From Streptomyces sp. CT34 (lineage in GTDB: Bacteria > Actinomycetota > Actinomycetes > Streptomycetales > Streptomycetaceae), in assembly GCF_000805335.1 (NCBI RefSeq), contig NZ_KN708638.1, positions 5,781,629 to 5,845,628 on the forward strand: a stretch of DNA of 64,000 nucleotides, written 5' to 3'. Positions 49,382-58,066 of this stretch are shown piece by piece. The first letter of the stretch is position 1, and every line of letters begins with the position of its first letter. The position numbers and the translations under genes are program-made. A model generated the notes under the pieces. It worked only from the letters and a program-made list of their open reading frames with translations, was not told the DNA's origin and did no database searches.

Positions 49382-50014
49382 TCAGCCCTTTCTGACCGCC
49401 GAGATGTCAAAGGTCAGCTTCACCTTGTCGCTGACCATGACGCCGCCGGTCTCCAGGGCGGCGTTCCAGGTCAGGCCCCAGTCGGAGCGCAGGATCTCGG
49501 CGCTGCCCTCGAAGCCGACGCGCCGGGCACCGTATACGTCGGTGGCCGCGCCGTTGAACTCCAGGTCGATGGCGAGCGGGCGGGTGACGTCCTTGATCGT
49601 CAGATCGCCGGTGACCCGGTACGTCTCACCGCCGAGCTGCTCGACCGTGCCGGAGCGGAAGGTCATGAGGGGGAACCGCTCGGCGTCGAAGAAGTCGGGG
49701 CTCTTGAGGTGGCCGTCGCGGTCGGCGATGCCGGTGTCGATGCTGGCGATCTTGACGTCGATGTTCGCGGTGGACGCGGCCGGGTTACCGCCGTCCAGCG
49801 TCAGCACGCCCTCGTGTTCGCCGAACGTGCCGCGGACATTGGTGACCATGGCGTGCCGGACGGTGAAGCCGATGCTGCTGTGGGCCGGGTCGATGGTGTA
49901 GTCGCCGGTCAGCGCGGCGAGCGCGGGGTCCGCCGCCAGCACGGCGGCACCGGCGGCGGCCGGGGCGTCGGGGGTGGCGGGGGCGCCGGTGCGCTTGCGG
50001 TGGAACAGAGCCAT
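49382..50014 (-). CDS. YceI-family lipocalin-like protein
   Basis: A 210-aa YceI-domain protein. These beta-barrel proteins bind isoprenoid-type lipids or quinones. The domain (about residues 37-205) has TGDYTIDPAHSSIGFTVRHA, STANIDVKIASIDTGIADRD, HLKSPDFFDAERFPLMTFRS and VTGDLTIKDVTRPLAIDLEF. Unlike secreted E. coli YceI, the N-terminus (MALFHRKRTGAPATPDAPAA) has no signal peptide, so it is probably cytoplasmic. ATG 50014 has GAGGAGGAGCC upstream. Strong direct repeats upstream suggest MarR-type control. Confidence 0.9.
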   Translation of the reverse strand: MALFHRKRTGAPATPDAPAAAGAAVLAADPALAALTGDYTIDPAHSSIGFTVRHAMVTNVRGTFGEHEGVLTLDGGNPAASTANIDVKIASIDTGIADRDGHLKSPDFFDAERFPLMTFRSGTVEQLGGETYRVTGDLTIKDVTRPLAIDLEFNGAATDVYGARRVGFEGSAEILRSDWGLTWNAALETGGVMVSDKVKLTFDISAVRKG

Positions 50015-50063
50015 GGCTCCTCCTCGGGGACGGTGTGCAGGCAGGGGTGCGTGCAGCAGTATT

Positions 50064-50114
50064 GTTTAACCTTCAACGAGATTCACCGTAGCGCGATCTG
50101 GTTCAACGTTCAAC
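50064..50114 (-). promoter_or_regulatory. Paired GTTGAA-type repeats upstream of the YceI gene
   Basis: On the plus strand, GTTTAACCTTCAAC (50064-50077) and GTTCAACGTTCAAC (50101-50114) are two copies of GTTYAACSTTCAAC 37 bp apart. Each is itself a double GTTGAA half-site on the minus strand. The region is AT-rich for this genome and sits 50-100 bases before the start codon; the sites probably bind a MarR- or TetR-like repressor. Confidence 0.6.
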
Positions 50115-50260
50115 CTCGTCTTCTCCGGCTTCCCCCGGACGGGTGCCGATGCCCGCTCCCGGTGCGGTCATTGCCGCCCCGCGGGCCGCCGTGCTAGACC
50201 ATCGGAAACTCCCAAGTGCGCAGCGCCACAGTCCGGTTGACGCCGTGGAGAGGACCGACC

Positions 50261-52738
50261 GTGCCGCCCGAAGCCGCCCTGCCCGCCTGGTCGCGCCGAG
50301 GATTCCTCGCCACCTCCACCGCGAGCGCACTGGCCCTCGCACTCGGCCCGGACGCGCCGGCCGCCGCCCGCACCGCCGCCCCGGACCGGGCGGCCGACGG
50401 TGCCGACGCGGCCGAGGGCGCCGACGCGTACGCCCTGCTCCGCCGCCGCTGGTGCGAGCTGGCCCTCGGCACCGGATACGACCCCGCCGCGGCCCCGTAC
50501 GCCGCCGCCCTCGAGGAGACCGGCACCAGCGCGGCCGGCTTCCGGTCCCGGATGCGGCCGGAAGCCGGCTCCCTGTGGCCGGACTGCCCCTACGACCCGC
50601 CGGCCGGCATCACCCGGAGCTACGGCCGGCTCGCCACGATGGCCCTGGCCTACGCCCAACCCGGCACCGGCCACACCGGAGCCCCGGCCCTCGCCGCCGA
50701 CACCGTCGCCGGTCTCGACCACCTCGACCGCACCGTCTACCACCCCGCCACCACCCGCTACGGCAACTGGTGGGAGTGGCAGATCGGCAGCCCCCGGCTC
50801 CTGCTGGACAGCCTCGCGATCCTCGACGAGCACCGGCCCGGCGGGGCCGGCGACGCGCTGCGCGCCCGCTGCCTGGCCGCCGTCGACCACTTCGTCCCGG
50901 ACAGCGCGCTGGGCGCCTACACCGGCACCAGCACCGGCGCCAACCGCGTCGACCTGTGCCGGGTGGTGGCCCTGCGCGGGGTCCTCGGCCGCGCCCCGGA
51001 CAGGATCGCGCTGGCCCGGGACGCCCTCTCGCCGGTCTTCCCGTACGTCACCGAGGGCGACGGGCTGCACGCCGACGGATCGTTCATCCAGCACACCTGG
51101 GTCGCCTACTCGGGCACCTACGGCGCCGTCCTGCTCGACGGCCTGGGCCGGCTGTTCACCCTGCTGCGCGGCTCCGCCTGGGAGGTCACCGACCCCAAGC
51201 GGCAGATCATCTTCGACAGCGTCGAGCACGCCTTCGCGCCGCTGCTCCACGACGGCCTGATGATGGACAGCGTCAACGGCCGTGCCGCCAGCCGCGGTTA
51301 CCTGCGCGGCGACCAGCGGCACATCCTGCGCAGCGACCACTTCCACGGCCATGCGCTGATCGCCGCCATCGCCCTGCTGGCCGAGGGCGCGAGCGCCGCC
51401 GAACGCGACCGCTGGCACGCCATGATCAAGGGCTGGACCGCCCGCGACCGTACGCTGCCGGTGCTCACCGACCGGCAGTACGCCGTCGCCGACCTGGCCC
51501 GCCTGGGCCGGATCGCGGCGAGCGCGGTGCCCGCCGCCCCGGAGCCCGTCGGCCACCGGCTGTTCCCCGCCATGGACCGCGCCGTGCACCGCCGCCCCGG
51601 CTGGACCGCCGGACTCGCCATGGCCTCCGACCGCATCACCTACTACGAGAACGGCAACGGCGAGAACCGGCACGGCTGGCACACCGGCGCCGGCATGCTC
51701 TACTGGTGGCCCGCGGACCGCGGCGGCGACCAGTACACCGACGCCTACTGGCCCACCGTCGACCCCTACCGGCTCCCCGGCACCACCGTCTCCACCAAGC
51801 GGCTCGCCGACAACGAGGGCGGCGGCTGGGGCGAGCCGAAACCCGCCGCCCGCTGGGTCGGCGGCACCACCGACGGCGAATTCGCCGCCATCGGCCAGGA
51901 CCTGCGCGGCCTGGCCTCCACCCTCACCGCGAAGAAATCCTGGTTCGCCCTCGCGGACTGCGTGGTCTGCCTGGGCGCCGGGATCACCTCCCGCGACGGA
52001 GTCCCGGCCGAGACCGTCGTCGACAACCGCGCCCTGGGGGAGTCGGGCACCGCGGCGCTCACCGTCGACGGGGTGCGCCGACCCGCCGCCCTCGGCCGCA
52101 CCATCGCCTTCCGGCGCGTCCACTGGGCCCACCTCGCCGGGCACGGCGGCTGGGTCTTTCCCCGATCCCCCGGCGGAGCCCCGCTCCGTGTCCGGCGCGA
52201 GGACCGGACCGGCTCCTGGCACGACATCAACAGCACCTCCGCCACCGAGCCCCGCACCCGCCGCTATCTCACCCTCTGGTACGACCACGGCACCGACCCC
52301 ACCGACGCCGGCTACGCCTACCTGCTCATGCCCGGCGCCACCGAGCGCACCCTCGCCGACCGCGCCGCCGACCGCTGCTGGCTCACCCTGCTCGCCAACG
52401 ACGCGGGCCGGCAGGCCGTCGCCGTCGACTCGCTCGGCCTAACCGCGGCCAATTTCTGGCGGGCGGGCCGCGCGGGGCCGCTGGCGAGCAGCGGGCCGGC
52501 GAGCGTGCTGGTCCGCGAGCGGCCCCGCGGCGGCCGGGCCGGGCGGCGGGCCGTGCTGTGCGCCGCGGCCCCCGAGCGCACCGGCGACACCCTGGAGATC
52601 ACCTGGTCCCGGCCGGTGCGCGCGGTGCTCCGCCACGACCCGTCCGTCGAGGTGCTGACCGTCGGCGACGCCCTGCGGCTGCGTATCGCCCCGGGCACCG
52701 CCTGTACCACGCACACCTGTGAGGTGCGGCTCGGCTGA
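50261..52738 (+). CDS. Secreted polysaccharide lyase family 8 (hyaluronate/xanthan lyase type)
   Basis: An 825-aa exported lyase. The twin-arginine signal is visible (WSRRGFLATSTASALALAL). The alpha/alpha toroid carries the PL8 catalytic region: YGNWWEWQIGSPRLLLDSLA (Asn, about 167-186) and HADGSFIQHTWVAYSGTYG (His and Tyr, about 270-288), followed by TDRITYYENGNGENRHGWH and the beta-sandwich C-terminus. The family cleaves hyaluronan, chondroitin or xanthan by beta-elimination; the exact substrate is not decidable here. GTG 50261 was chosen because GAGAGGA precedes it and the Tat motif begins properly. It is probably monocistronic. Confidence 0.92.
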   Translation: MPPEAALPAWSRRGFLATSTASALALALGPDAPAAARTAAPDRAADGADAAEGADAYALLRRRWCELALGTGYDPAAAPYAAALEETGTSAAGFRSRMRPEAGSLWPDCPYDPPAGITRSYGRLATMALAYAQPGTGHTGAPALAADTVAGLDHLDRTVYHPATTRYGNWWEWQIGSPRLLLDSLAILDEHRPGGAGDALRARCLAAVDHFVPDSALGAYTGTSTGANRVDLCRVVALRGVLGRAPDRIALARDALSPVFPYVTEGDGLHADGSFIQHTWVAYSGTYGAVLLDGLGRLFTLLRGSAWEVTDPKRQIIFDSVEHAFAPLLHDGLMMDSVNGRAASRGYLRGDQRHILRSDHFHGHALIAAIALLAEGASAAERDRWHAMIKGWTARDRTLPVLTDRQYAVADLARLGRIAASAVPAAPEPVGHRLFPAMDRAVHRRPGWTAGLAMASDRITYYENGNGENRHGWHTGAGMLYWWPADRGGDQYTDAYWPTVDPYRLPGTTVSTKRLADNEGGGWGEPKPAARWVGGTTDGEFAAIGQDLRGLASTLTAKKSWFALADCVVCLGAGITSRDGVPAETVVDNRALGESGTAALTVDGVRRPAALGRTIAFRRVHWAHLAGHGGWVFPRSPGGAPLRVRREDRTGSWHDINSTSATEPRTRRYLTLWYDHGTDPTDAGYAYLLMPGATERTLADRAADRCWLTLLANDAGRQAVAVDSLGLTAANFWRAGRAGPLASSGPASVLVRERPRGGRAGRRAVLCAAAPERTGDTLEITWSRPVRAVLRHDPSVEVLTVGDALRLRIAPGTACTTHTCEVRLG

Positions 52739-52956
52739 CCCGGTCCGGGCGCCGGTTCCCACCGTTGGAGCGCACAACATCACCCGGTCGGCGTTTGTCG
52801 GCACCGTACAGACGCTGGACACCGCGTCCACCCGGCGAGAGACCGGTGGTCGCGCCTCGTGCAGCGTGATTCTGTATTGCCTGCCCACCAAATGGCACCC
52901 GACGTTGTACGAAACCGACATCGGTGCACGGGGCCTCGCCCACGTACCGTCTATAC

Positions 52957-54540
52957 ATGACCACTGTCGAAGATGTGCCCGCCGGCGCCAACGACGCCCG
53001 CGGGCGCGTCGCCGAACTGCACGCGATCCGCGAGCAGGTCCGGCGAGGCCCCAGCGAGCGAGCCACCGAAGCGCAGCGTGCCAAGGGCAAGCTGACGGCC
53101 CGCGAGCGGATCGAGCTGCTGCTGGACGAGGGTTCCTTCAACGAGGTCGAACCCCTCCGCCGCCATCGCGCCACCGGCTTCGGCCTGGAGGCCAAGAAGC
53201 CGTACACGGACGGTGTGATCACCGGCTGGGGTACGGTCCACGGCCGGACCGTCTTCGTCTACGCGCACGACTTCCGGATCTTCGGCGGTGCGCTGGGCGA
53301 GGCGCACGCCACCAAGATCCACAAGATCATGGACATGGCGATCCAGGCGGGTGCCCCGCTGGTGTCGTTGAACGACGGCGCCGGCGCCCGTATCCAGGAG
53401 GGCGTCGCGGCGCTGGCCGGCTACGGCGGCATCTTCCAGCGCAACACCAAGGCGTCCGGTGTCATCCCGCAGATCAGTGTGATGCTCGGCCCGTGCGCCG
53501 GCGGTGCGGCGTACTCGCCCGCGCTGACCGACTTCGTGTTCATGGTCCGCGACACCTCGCAGATGTTCATCACCGGCCCGGACGTGGTCCGCGCGGTCAC
53601 CGGCGAGGAGATCACCCAGAACGGACTGGGCGGCGCCGACGTGCACGCCGAGACCTCCGGTGTGTGCCACTTCGCCTACGACGACGAGGCCACCTGCCTC
53701 GAAGAGGTCCGCTACCTGCTGTCGCTGCTGCCGGCCAACAACCGGGAGAACCCGCCGGCGGTGGCCTGCGAGGACCCCGCCGACCGCAGCGGTGACGCGC
53801 TGCTGGACCTGGTCCCGGCGGACGGCAACCGGCCGTACGACATGCGCAAGGTCATCGAGGAGATCGTCGACGACGGCGAGTTCCTGGAGGTCCACGAGCG
53901 CTGGGCCACCAACATCATCTGTGTGCTGACCCGCATGGACGGACGGGTGGTCGGCATCATCGCCAACCAGCCGCAGTCGCTGGCCGGCGTGCTGGACATC
54001 GAGGCGTCCGAGAAGGCCGCCCGCTTCGTCCAGATGTGCGATGCCTTCAACATCCCGATCGTCACGCTGCTGGACGTGCCCGGCTTCCTGCCCGGCGTCG
54101 ACCAGGAACACGGCGGCATCATCCGGCACGGCGCCAAGCTGCTGTACGCGTACTGCAACGCGACCGTGCCGCGGATCTCGATCGTGCTGCGCAAGGCGTA
54201 CGGCGGCGCCTACATCGTCATGGACTCGCAGTCCATCGGCGCCGACCTGACCTACGCCTGGCCGACCAACGAGATCGCGGTGATGGGCGCGGAGGGCGCC
54301 GCCAACGTCATCTTCCGAAAGCAGATCGCCGAGGCCGACGACTCCGACGCCATGCGCACCCGCATGGTCAAGGAGTACAAGTCCGAGCTGATGCACCCCT
54401 ACTACGCGGCCGAGCGCGGCCTGGTCGACGACGTCATCGACCCCGCCGACACCCGCCAGGTGCTGATCAGCGCGCTGGAGATGCTGCGCACCAAGCACGC
54501 GGACCTGCCCGCCCGTAAGCACGGCAACCCGCCCCAGTAA
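52957..54540 (+). CDS. accB: Acyl-CoA carboxylase beta subunit (acetyl/propionyl-CoA)
   Basis: The carboxyltransferase subunit making malonyl-CoA and methylmalonyl-CoA with a biotinylated alpha subunit encoded elsewhere. The 527-aa protein contains AKGKLTARERIELLLDEGSF, the two oxyanion-hole regions (MLGPCAGGAAYSPALTDFVF; RKAYGGAYIVMDSQSIGAD) and the C-terminal crotonase fold. Residue 420 is Ile (GGAYIVM); in S. coelicolor, AccB has Ile420 where the propionyl-specific PccB has Asp422, so an AccB type that also accepts acetyl-CoA is indicated. ATG 52957 may be leaderless (TACCGT at 52945-52950). The epsilon subunit follows after 39 bases. Confidence 0.93.
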   Translation: MTTVEDVPAGANDARGRVAELHAIREQVRRGPSERATEAQRAKGKLTARERIELLLDEGSFNEVEPLRRHRATGFGLEAKKPYTDGVITGWGTVHGRTVFVYAHDFRIFGGALGEAHATKIHKIMDMAIQAGAPLVSLNDGAGARIQEGVAALAGYGGIFQRNTKASGVIPQISVMLGPCAGGAAYSPALTDFVFMVRDTSQMFITGPDVVRAVTGEEITQNGLGGADVHAETSGVCHFAYDDEATCLEEVRYLLSLLPANNRENPPAVACEDPADRSGDALLDLVPADGNRPYDMRKVIEEIVDDGEFLEVHERWATNIICVLTRMDGRVVGIIANQPQSLAGVLDIEASEKAARFVQMCDAFNIPIVTLLDVPGFLPGVDQEHGGIIRHGAKLLYAYCNATVPRISIVLRKAYGGAYIVMDSQSIGADLTYAWPTNEIAVMGAEGAANVIFRKQIAEADDSDAMRTRMVKEYKSELMHPYYAAERGLVDDVIDPADTRQVLISALEMLRTKHADLPARKHGNPPQ

Positions 54541-54579
54541 CCACGTACGTCACCGCTTCGACGGAGAATCGAGACCGCC

Positions 54580-54786
54580 GTGAACCCTGCCCGAGGCACC
54601 GCCGCCCCCATCCGCGTCGAGAAGGGCCAGGCCAGCGAGGAAGAGCTGGCCGCCCTGACCGCCGTTCTGCTGGCCCGCGCCGCCCACCGGCCCGAGGCGC
54701 CCGCCCGGCCGCGCGCCACGGCCGCCCGCTGGCGCCGGCTGGAGCGCCAGATGGGCTTCCACGGCGCGACCAGCTGGCAGCGCTGA
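54580..54786 (+). CDS. accE: Acyl-CoA carboxylase epsilon subunit
   Basis: A 68-aa accessory subunit that stimulates the actinobacterial acyl-CoA carboxylase. The family pattern is IRVEKGQASEEELAALTAVL near the start, a variable Ala/Pro/Arg linker, and RRLERQMGFHGATSWQR at the C-terminus, the W-R ending being typical. GTG 54580 follows accB by 39 bases with ACGGAGAATCGAGACC upstream, and a strong terminator follows. Confidence 0.92.
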   Translation: MNPARGTAAPIRVEKGQASEEELAALTAVLLARAAHRPEAPARPRATAARWRRLERQMGFHGATSWQR

Positions 54787-54808
54787 ACCCCGCGCCACAC
54801 GCAGTACC

Positions 54809-54848
54809 GGCCGAAGGGCCCCGCCGGAGCGGGGCCCTTCGGCCTTTT
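54809..54848 (+). terminator. Terminator of the accBE operon
   Basis: GGCCGAAGGGCCCCGC (54809-54824), loop CGGA, GCGGGGCCCTTCGGCC (54829-54844), then TTTT: a perfect 16-bp stem with a short T-run. Confidence 0.92.
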
Positions 54849-55006
54849 CCGGGACCGGTCCGGTGACGGCCGGATAAAGGCGTAGATTCAGCCCAATCCC
54901 GGGGAGCAGAGCTGTTCAAGCGGAGATCCACGTGCTGGCATGCGCTCGTCATCCGCTCCTGGTGTGCCCGCCCCCGCGGGGCCAGGACGACCGGAAGGAA
55001 GAGCCC

Positions 55007-55660
55007 ATGCTCAGCACGCTCGGTACCGGCGCCGCGGCGGCGGCCCTGCTCCTCGGATCGGCATTCCCCGCCTCCACGCCCCGGTGGGGCGACGACCCGC
55101 CGGCCGGCAAGATCGCCATAGACGTCGCCACGGTCAACGGTTCGGGCTGCAGACCCGGCAGCGCCGCCGTGGCCGTCGCCCCCGACAACACCGCCTTCAC
55201 CGTCACCTACAGCGAATACCTCGCCCAGGCCGGCGGCGCCAGCAAGCCGACCGACGCCCGCAAGAACTGCCAGATCGCCCTCAACGTCCATGTCCCGCAG
55301 GGGTTCACCTACGCCATCGCGCGGGCCGACTACCGCGGATACGCCTCGCTCGCCCCGGGCGCCAAGGGCCTGGAGCGGGCGAACTACTACTTCCAGGGCG
55401 ACCCGGAGACGGCCCACGCGACCCACACCTTCAGCGGCCCCTACGAGACCGACTGGCAGAGCTCGGACCAGACCGACGTCGACGCGCTGGTCTACGCGCC
55501 CTGCGGCGAGGAGCGCTACTTCAACATCAACACCGAGCTGAGGGTGGACGGTTCGCAGGCCGACCCCAAGACCACCAGCTACATGACCATGGACTCCACC
55601 GACGGCAGCATCAACACCGTGTACCACTTCGCCTGGAAGCAGTGCCCCACCACCGGGTGA
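55007..55660 (+). CDS. Secreted DUF4360 protein
   Basis: A 217-aa exported protein of the DUF4360 type. A signal peptide (MLSTLGTGAAAAALLLGSAF then PAST) precedes the mature domain, which begins with KIAIDVATVNGSGCRPGSAA. Conserved DUF4360 elements follow: FTVTYSEYLAQAG, KNCQIALNVHVPQGFTYAIA and ARADYRGYASLAPGAKG, with paired cysteines (GSGC...KNC; YAPCG...KQC). The function is unknown; such proteins are common in actinobacterial and fungal secretomes. ATG 55007 has GGAAGGAAGAG upstream. A long hairpin follows. Confidence 0.85.
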   Translation: MLSTLGTGAAAAALLLGSAFPASTPRWGDDPPAGKIAIDVATVNGSGCRPGSAAVAVAPDNTAFTVTYSEYLAQAGGASKPTDARKNCQIALNVHVPQGFTYAIARADYRGYASLAPGAKGLERANYYFQGDPETAHATHTFSGPYETDWQSSDQTDVDALVYAPCGEERYFNINTELRVDGSQADPKTTSYMTMDSTDGSINTVYHFAWKQCPTTG

Positions 55661-55691
55661 CCGGAAGCCAGGACGTCCCGAACGGCTGACA

Positions 55692-55727
55692 CGCGGGGCC
55701 CGCACGCGCTCGCGTGCGGGCCCCGCG
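55692..55727 (+). terminator. Terminator after the DUF4360 gene
   Basis: CGCGGGGCCCGCACGCG (55692-55708) and CGCGTGCGGGCCCCGCG (55711-55727), perfect 17-bp arms separated by only CT. Confidence 0.85.
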
Positions 55728-55749
55728 CACGGTCGGCCGGCACGCGCCC

Positions 55750-56190
55750 CGCCCCGGCAAGGTCGCACTCGTCATCGGCGGCGGCTCCGGCTGCTACCCC
55801 GCCTTCGCCGGGCCGGTCGGCCCCGGGCTCGCCGACGCCGCCGTGATCGGCGACGTCTTCGCCGGCCCCGGCGCCGAGCAGGTCCACCGCACCGCGCGGG
55901 CCGCGCACGGCGGCGCCGGCAGCCTGCCCGGCCATGGCAACTACGCAGGCGACGCCATGCACTTCGGCCCGGCCGCCCGCCGCCGAGGGCATCGCGGCCC
56001 GTACGGTGCCGGTGACGGACGACGTGGCGAGCCGGCCGCCGCGGCGGCGGCCACCCGGGCTCGCCGCCGAGAGCGCCCGCCTCACCCCGGCCCGCGGGCG
56101 CGCGGCCCGGATGGGGGCGCTCGGCCACGGCCACCCGGACGCCGGGGCGGTCTCGCTCGCGCCGCTCCGTACGGCCGTGGGCGGCACGCT
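55750..56190 (+). pseudogene. dhaK (dihydroxyacetone kinase) remnant
   Basis: A decayed gene. The first part reads GKVALVIGGGSGCYPAFAGP then VGPGLADAAVIGDVFAGP and GNYAGDAMHFGPAA, which matches DhaK (KVAxxSGGGSGHEPxHxGxxGxGMLDAA...NYTGDxxNF). Near 55975 the frame shifts, and AEGIAARTVPVTDDVAS continues the DhaK homology in another frame, after which similarity fades. The first 30 or so codons are replaced by a hairpin terminator, and the substrate-binding GHEPxH has become GCYPAF. There is no start codon or ribosome site. It sits between a DUF4360 gene and the conservons. The identification rests on my reading of motifs. Confidence 0.72.
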
Positions 56191-56218
56191 GCGCCGAGCC
56201 CCCGACGCACCCCGGCAC

Positions 56219-56262
56219 GACGAAGGCCCCCGCATCCGGCAGGTGTGCGGGGGCCTTTCGTC
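56219..56262. terminator. Hairpin between the dhaK remnant and cvnD
   Basis: GGCCCCCGCA (56225-56234) and TGCGGGGGCC (56246-56255), extended by GACGAA/TTTCGTC flanks. It could terminate transcription from either side. Confidence 0.75.
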
Positions 56263-56312
56263 GTACGGCGGATACGCCGGGCACGGGGGCGCGGCGCGAC
56301 CGGTGCCGTAGG

Positions 56313-56339
56313 ACGCGTCCAACGCGTCCAACGCGTCCG
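56313..56339. repeat. Three 9-bp tandem repeats
   Basis: ACGCGTCCA at 56313-56321 and 56322-56330, then ACGCGTCCG at 56331-56339, just downstream of cvnD on its strand. Confidence 0.8.
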
Positions 56340-56369
56340 ACGGGGCCGGGGCGGAATGGCCCGGTGCCG

Positions 56370-56948
56370 TCAGCGCAGGCGGGCCATCAGGGCGTGCTCC
56401 ACGAGCGTGATGAGCGCGCTCTTGGCCTCGCTGCGGTGCCGGGCGTCGGTGGTGATGATCGGTGCGTCCGGGCCGATCTGGAGCGCCTCGCGGACCTCGT
56501 CGGGCGTGTAGGGCTGGTGCCCGTCGAAGCCGTTGAGGGCGATGACGAACGGCAGTCCGCTGTTCTCGAAGTAGTCGACGGCCGGGAAGCAGTCGGCGAG
56601 CCGCCGGGTGTCGACCAGGACGACCGCGCCGATCGCGCCGCGGACCAGGTCGTCCCACATGAACCAGAAGCGGTCCTGGCCCGGCGTACCGAAGAGGTAC
56701 AGGATCAGGTCCTGGTCCAGGGTGATCCGGCCGAAGTCCATCGCCACGGTCGTGGTCGTCTTGTCCGGCGCGTGCGTGAGGTCGTCGATCCCCGCGGAGG
56801 CGGAGGTCATCACGGCTTCGGTACGCAGCGGATTGATCTCTGAGACGGCCCCGACGAACGTGGTCTTGCCCACGCCGAAGCCGCCCGCCACCACGATCTT
56901 CGCGGAGGTGGTGGAGCGGGCTGCACCGCTAGAGCTTGCGAAGTCCAC
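56370..56948 (-). CDS. cvnD: Conservon GTPase-like protein CvnD (copy 1)
   Basis: A 192-aa small GTP-binding protein of the conservon, acting at the membrane downstream of the CvnA sensor. It has P-loop GGFGVGKTTF, a switch region with FGTPGQDRF, and NGFD in place of the NKxD specificity motif. C-terminal MARLR ends without a lipid motif. The start overlaps the end of cvnC by 20 bases. Compared with copy 2 it differs at only about eight residues after the N-terminus, and bases 56521-56753 are identical to copy 2. The hairpin at 56219-56262 lies downstream. Confidence 0.93.
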   Translation of the reverse strand: MDFASSSGAARSTTSAKIVVAGGFGVGKTTFVGAVSEINPLRTEAVMTSASAGIDDLTHAPDKTTTTVAMDFGRITLDQDLILYLFGTPGQDRFWFMWDDLVRGAIGAVVLVDTRRLADCFPAVDYFENSGLPFVIALNGFDGHQPYTPDEVREALQIGPDAPIITTDARHRSEAKSALITLVEHALMARLR

Positions 56949-57558
56949 TGAGCACCCTTTCGAGCAGTGTCACATCTGGCTGTCCGCCGGCGGTCTCGTC
57001 CCCGCCGGGCTGATGGATGGCGACGAGTCCGGCCTCCGCCAGGTCGGCGACGAGGATCCGGGCGACGCCGAGGGGGATGGAGAGGAGGGCCGAGATCTCG
57101 GCCACTGATTTGATCTCGCGGCAGAGGTGGCAGATGCGCTGGTGCTCCGGCAACTGCCCCTGCAGCTTGGCGGGCTCGGCGGTCGTGCTGACCAGCGCCT
57201 CGATGGCGAGCTGGTAGCGCGGCCGGGTCCGGCCCCCGGTCATCGCGTACGGCCGCACGAGCGGGTTGTTCGAGCCCGTGGGGGCCGGCTCGGGCGCCGG
57301 CCGGTGGGGCTGCACCGGCTGGATGCGCGGTGCCTGCGGCTGGTCGTACGGCGAGGGTTCGTACGGTGCGGGTCCGGCGGGCCGGGAACCGTACGGGCCG
57401 GGCTGCTGAGGGGCGCGCTGCGGCGGCTGCGGCGGCTGGGGCCGCTGCGGCCTGCGGCTCGGCGCAGACGGGAAGTTGAAGCGGTTGTGATGGGTGTCGC
57501 CCTGCGGACCGGACTCCTGTCCGGAACCGTACGGGTAGCCGCTCGGGGGCGTTGCCAC
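56929..57558 (-). CDS. cvnC: Conservon DUF742 protein CvnC (copy 1)
   Basis: A 209-aa DUF742 protein. Residues 1-105 are Pro/Gln/Gly-rich and disordered (RPQPPQPPQRAPQQPGPYG). The folded DUF742 domain starts at PLVRPYAMTGGRTRPRYQLA and includes EHQRICHLCREIKSVAEISA and the winged-helix-like LGVARILVADLAEAGLVAIH, ending VTLLERVLSGLRKL. GTG 57558 was chosen because GGAGGAGGAGAC lies upstream; an earlier start at 57600 lacks one. Conservon partners CvnB and CvnD flank it. Confidence 0.92.
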   Translation of the reverse strand: MATPPSGYPYGSGQESGPQGDTHHNRFNFPSAPSRRPQRPQPPQPPQRAPQQPGPYGSRPAGPAPYEPSPYDQPQAPRIQPVQPHRPAPEPAPTGSNNPLVRPYAMTGGRTRPRYQLAIEALVSTTAEPAKLQGQLPEHQRICHLCREIKSVAEISALLSIPLGVARILVADLAEAGLVAIHQPGGDETAGGQPDVTLLERVLSGLRKL

Positions 57559-57642
57559 GTCTCCTCCTCCAACTTGCCTGTCTGACGCCGGTCGCGCCAC
57601 CGAACCCTATGGCGCGGTGGCGGGAAACGCACTGCCTGTCTG

Positions 57643-58065
57643 CTAGTTGAGAAGGCTGCCCTGCAGTTCTGCGCGCAGGTCGGGCGTCAGGACGGTGCCC
57701 GCGCGGTCGACCAGCAGGGCCATCTCGTAACCGACGAGGCCGATGTCGCACTCGGGGTGCGCCAGTACGGCCAGCGACGATCCGTCGGACACGGACATGA
57801 TGAAGAGGAACCCGCGCTCCATCTCCACCACGGTCTGGTTGACGCTGCCGCCCTCGAAGATGCGGGAAGCGCCGGAGGTCAGCGACGTCAGGCCGGAGGC
57901 CACCGCCGCCAACTGATCTGCTCGGTCCCGAGGGAAGCCCTCGGACATGGCGAGGAGGAGACCGTCCGCGGAGACCACGACCGTATGGGACACCCCGGGG
58001 GTGTTGTCCACGAAGTTGGTGATCAACCAGTTCAGGTTCTGCGCCGCCTGGCTCATCGGGCTCAC
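57643..58065 (-). CDS. cvnB: Conservon roadblock/LC7 protein CvnB (copy 1)
   Basis: A 140-aa roadblock/LC7-fold protein, which in conservons bridges the histidine-kinase-like CvnA and the GTPase CvnD. From MSQAAQNLNWLITNFVDNTP to the C-terminal LRAELQGSLLN the sequence is identical to copy 2 of this window. GTG 58065 is preferred because AGGAGCG lies 8 bases upstream and it follows the cvnA stop by one base; the ATG at 58056 would be 16 bases from that site. DNA 57674-57885 is identical to the second copy. Confidence 0.92.
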   Translation of the reverse strand: MSPMSQAAQNLNWLITNFVDNTPGVSHTVVVSADGLLLAMSEGFPRDRADQLAAVASGLTSLTSGASRIFEGGSVNQTVVEMERGFLFIMSVSDGSSLAVLAHPECDIGLVGYEMALLVDRAGTVLTPDLRAELQGSLLN

Positions 58066-58066
58066 A

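Noticed and set aside
52905..52950. TTGTAC as -35 with TACCGT as -10 for accB
   Set aside because: Spacing of about 34 bases is too long; only the -10-like TACCGT is mentioned with the gene.
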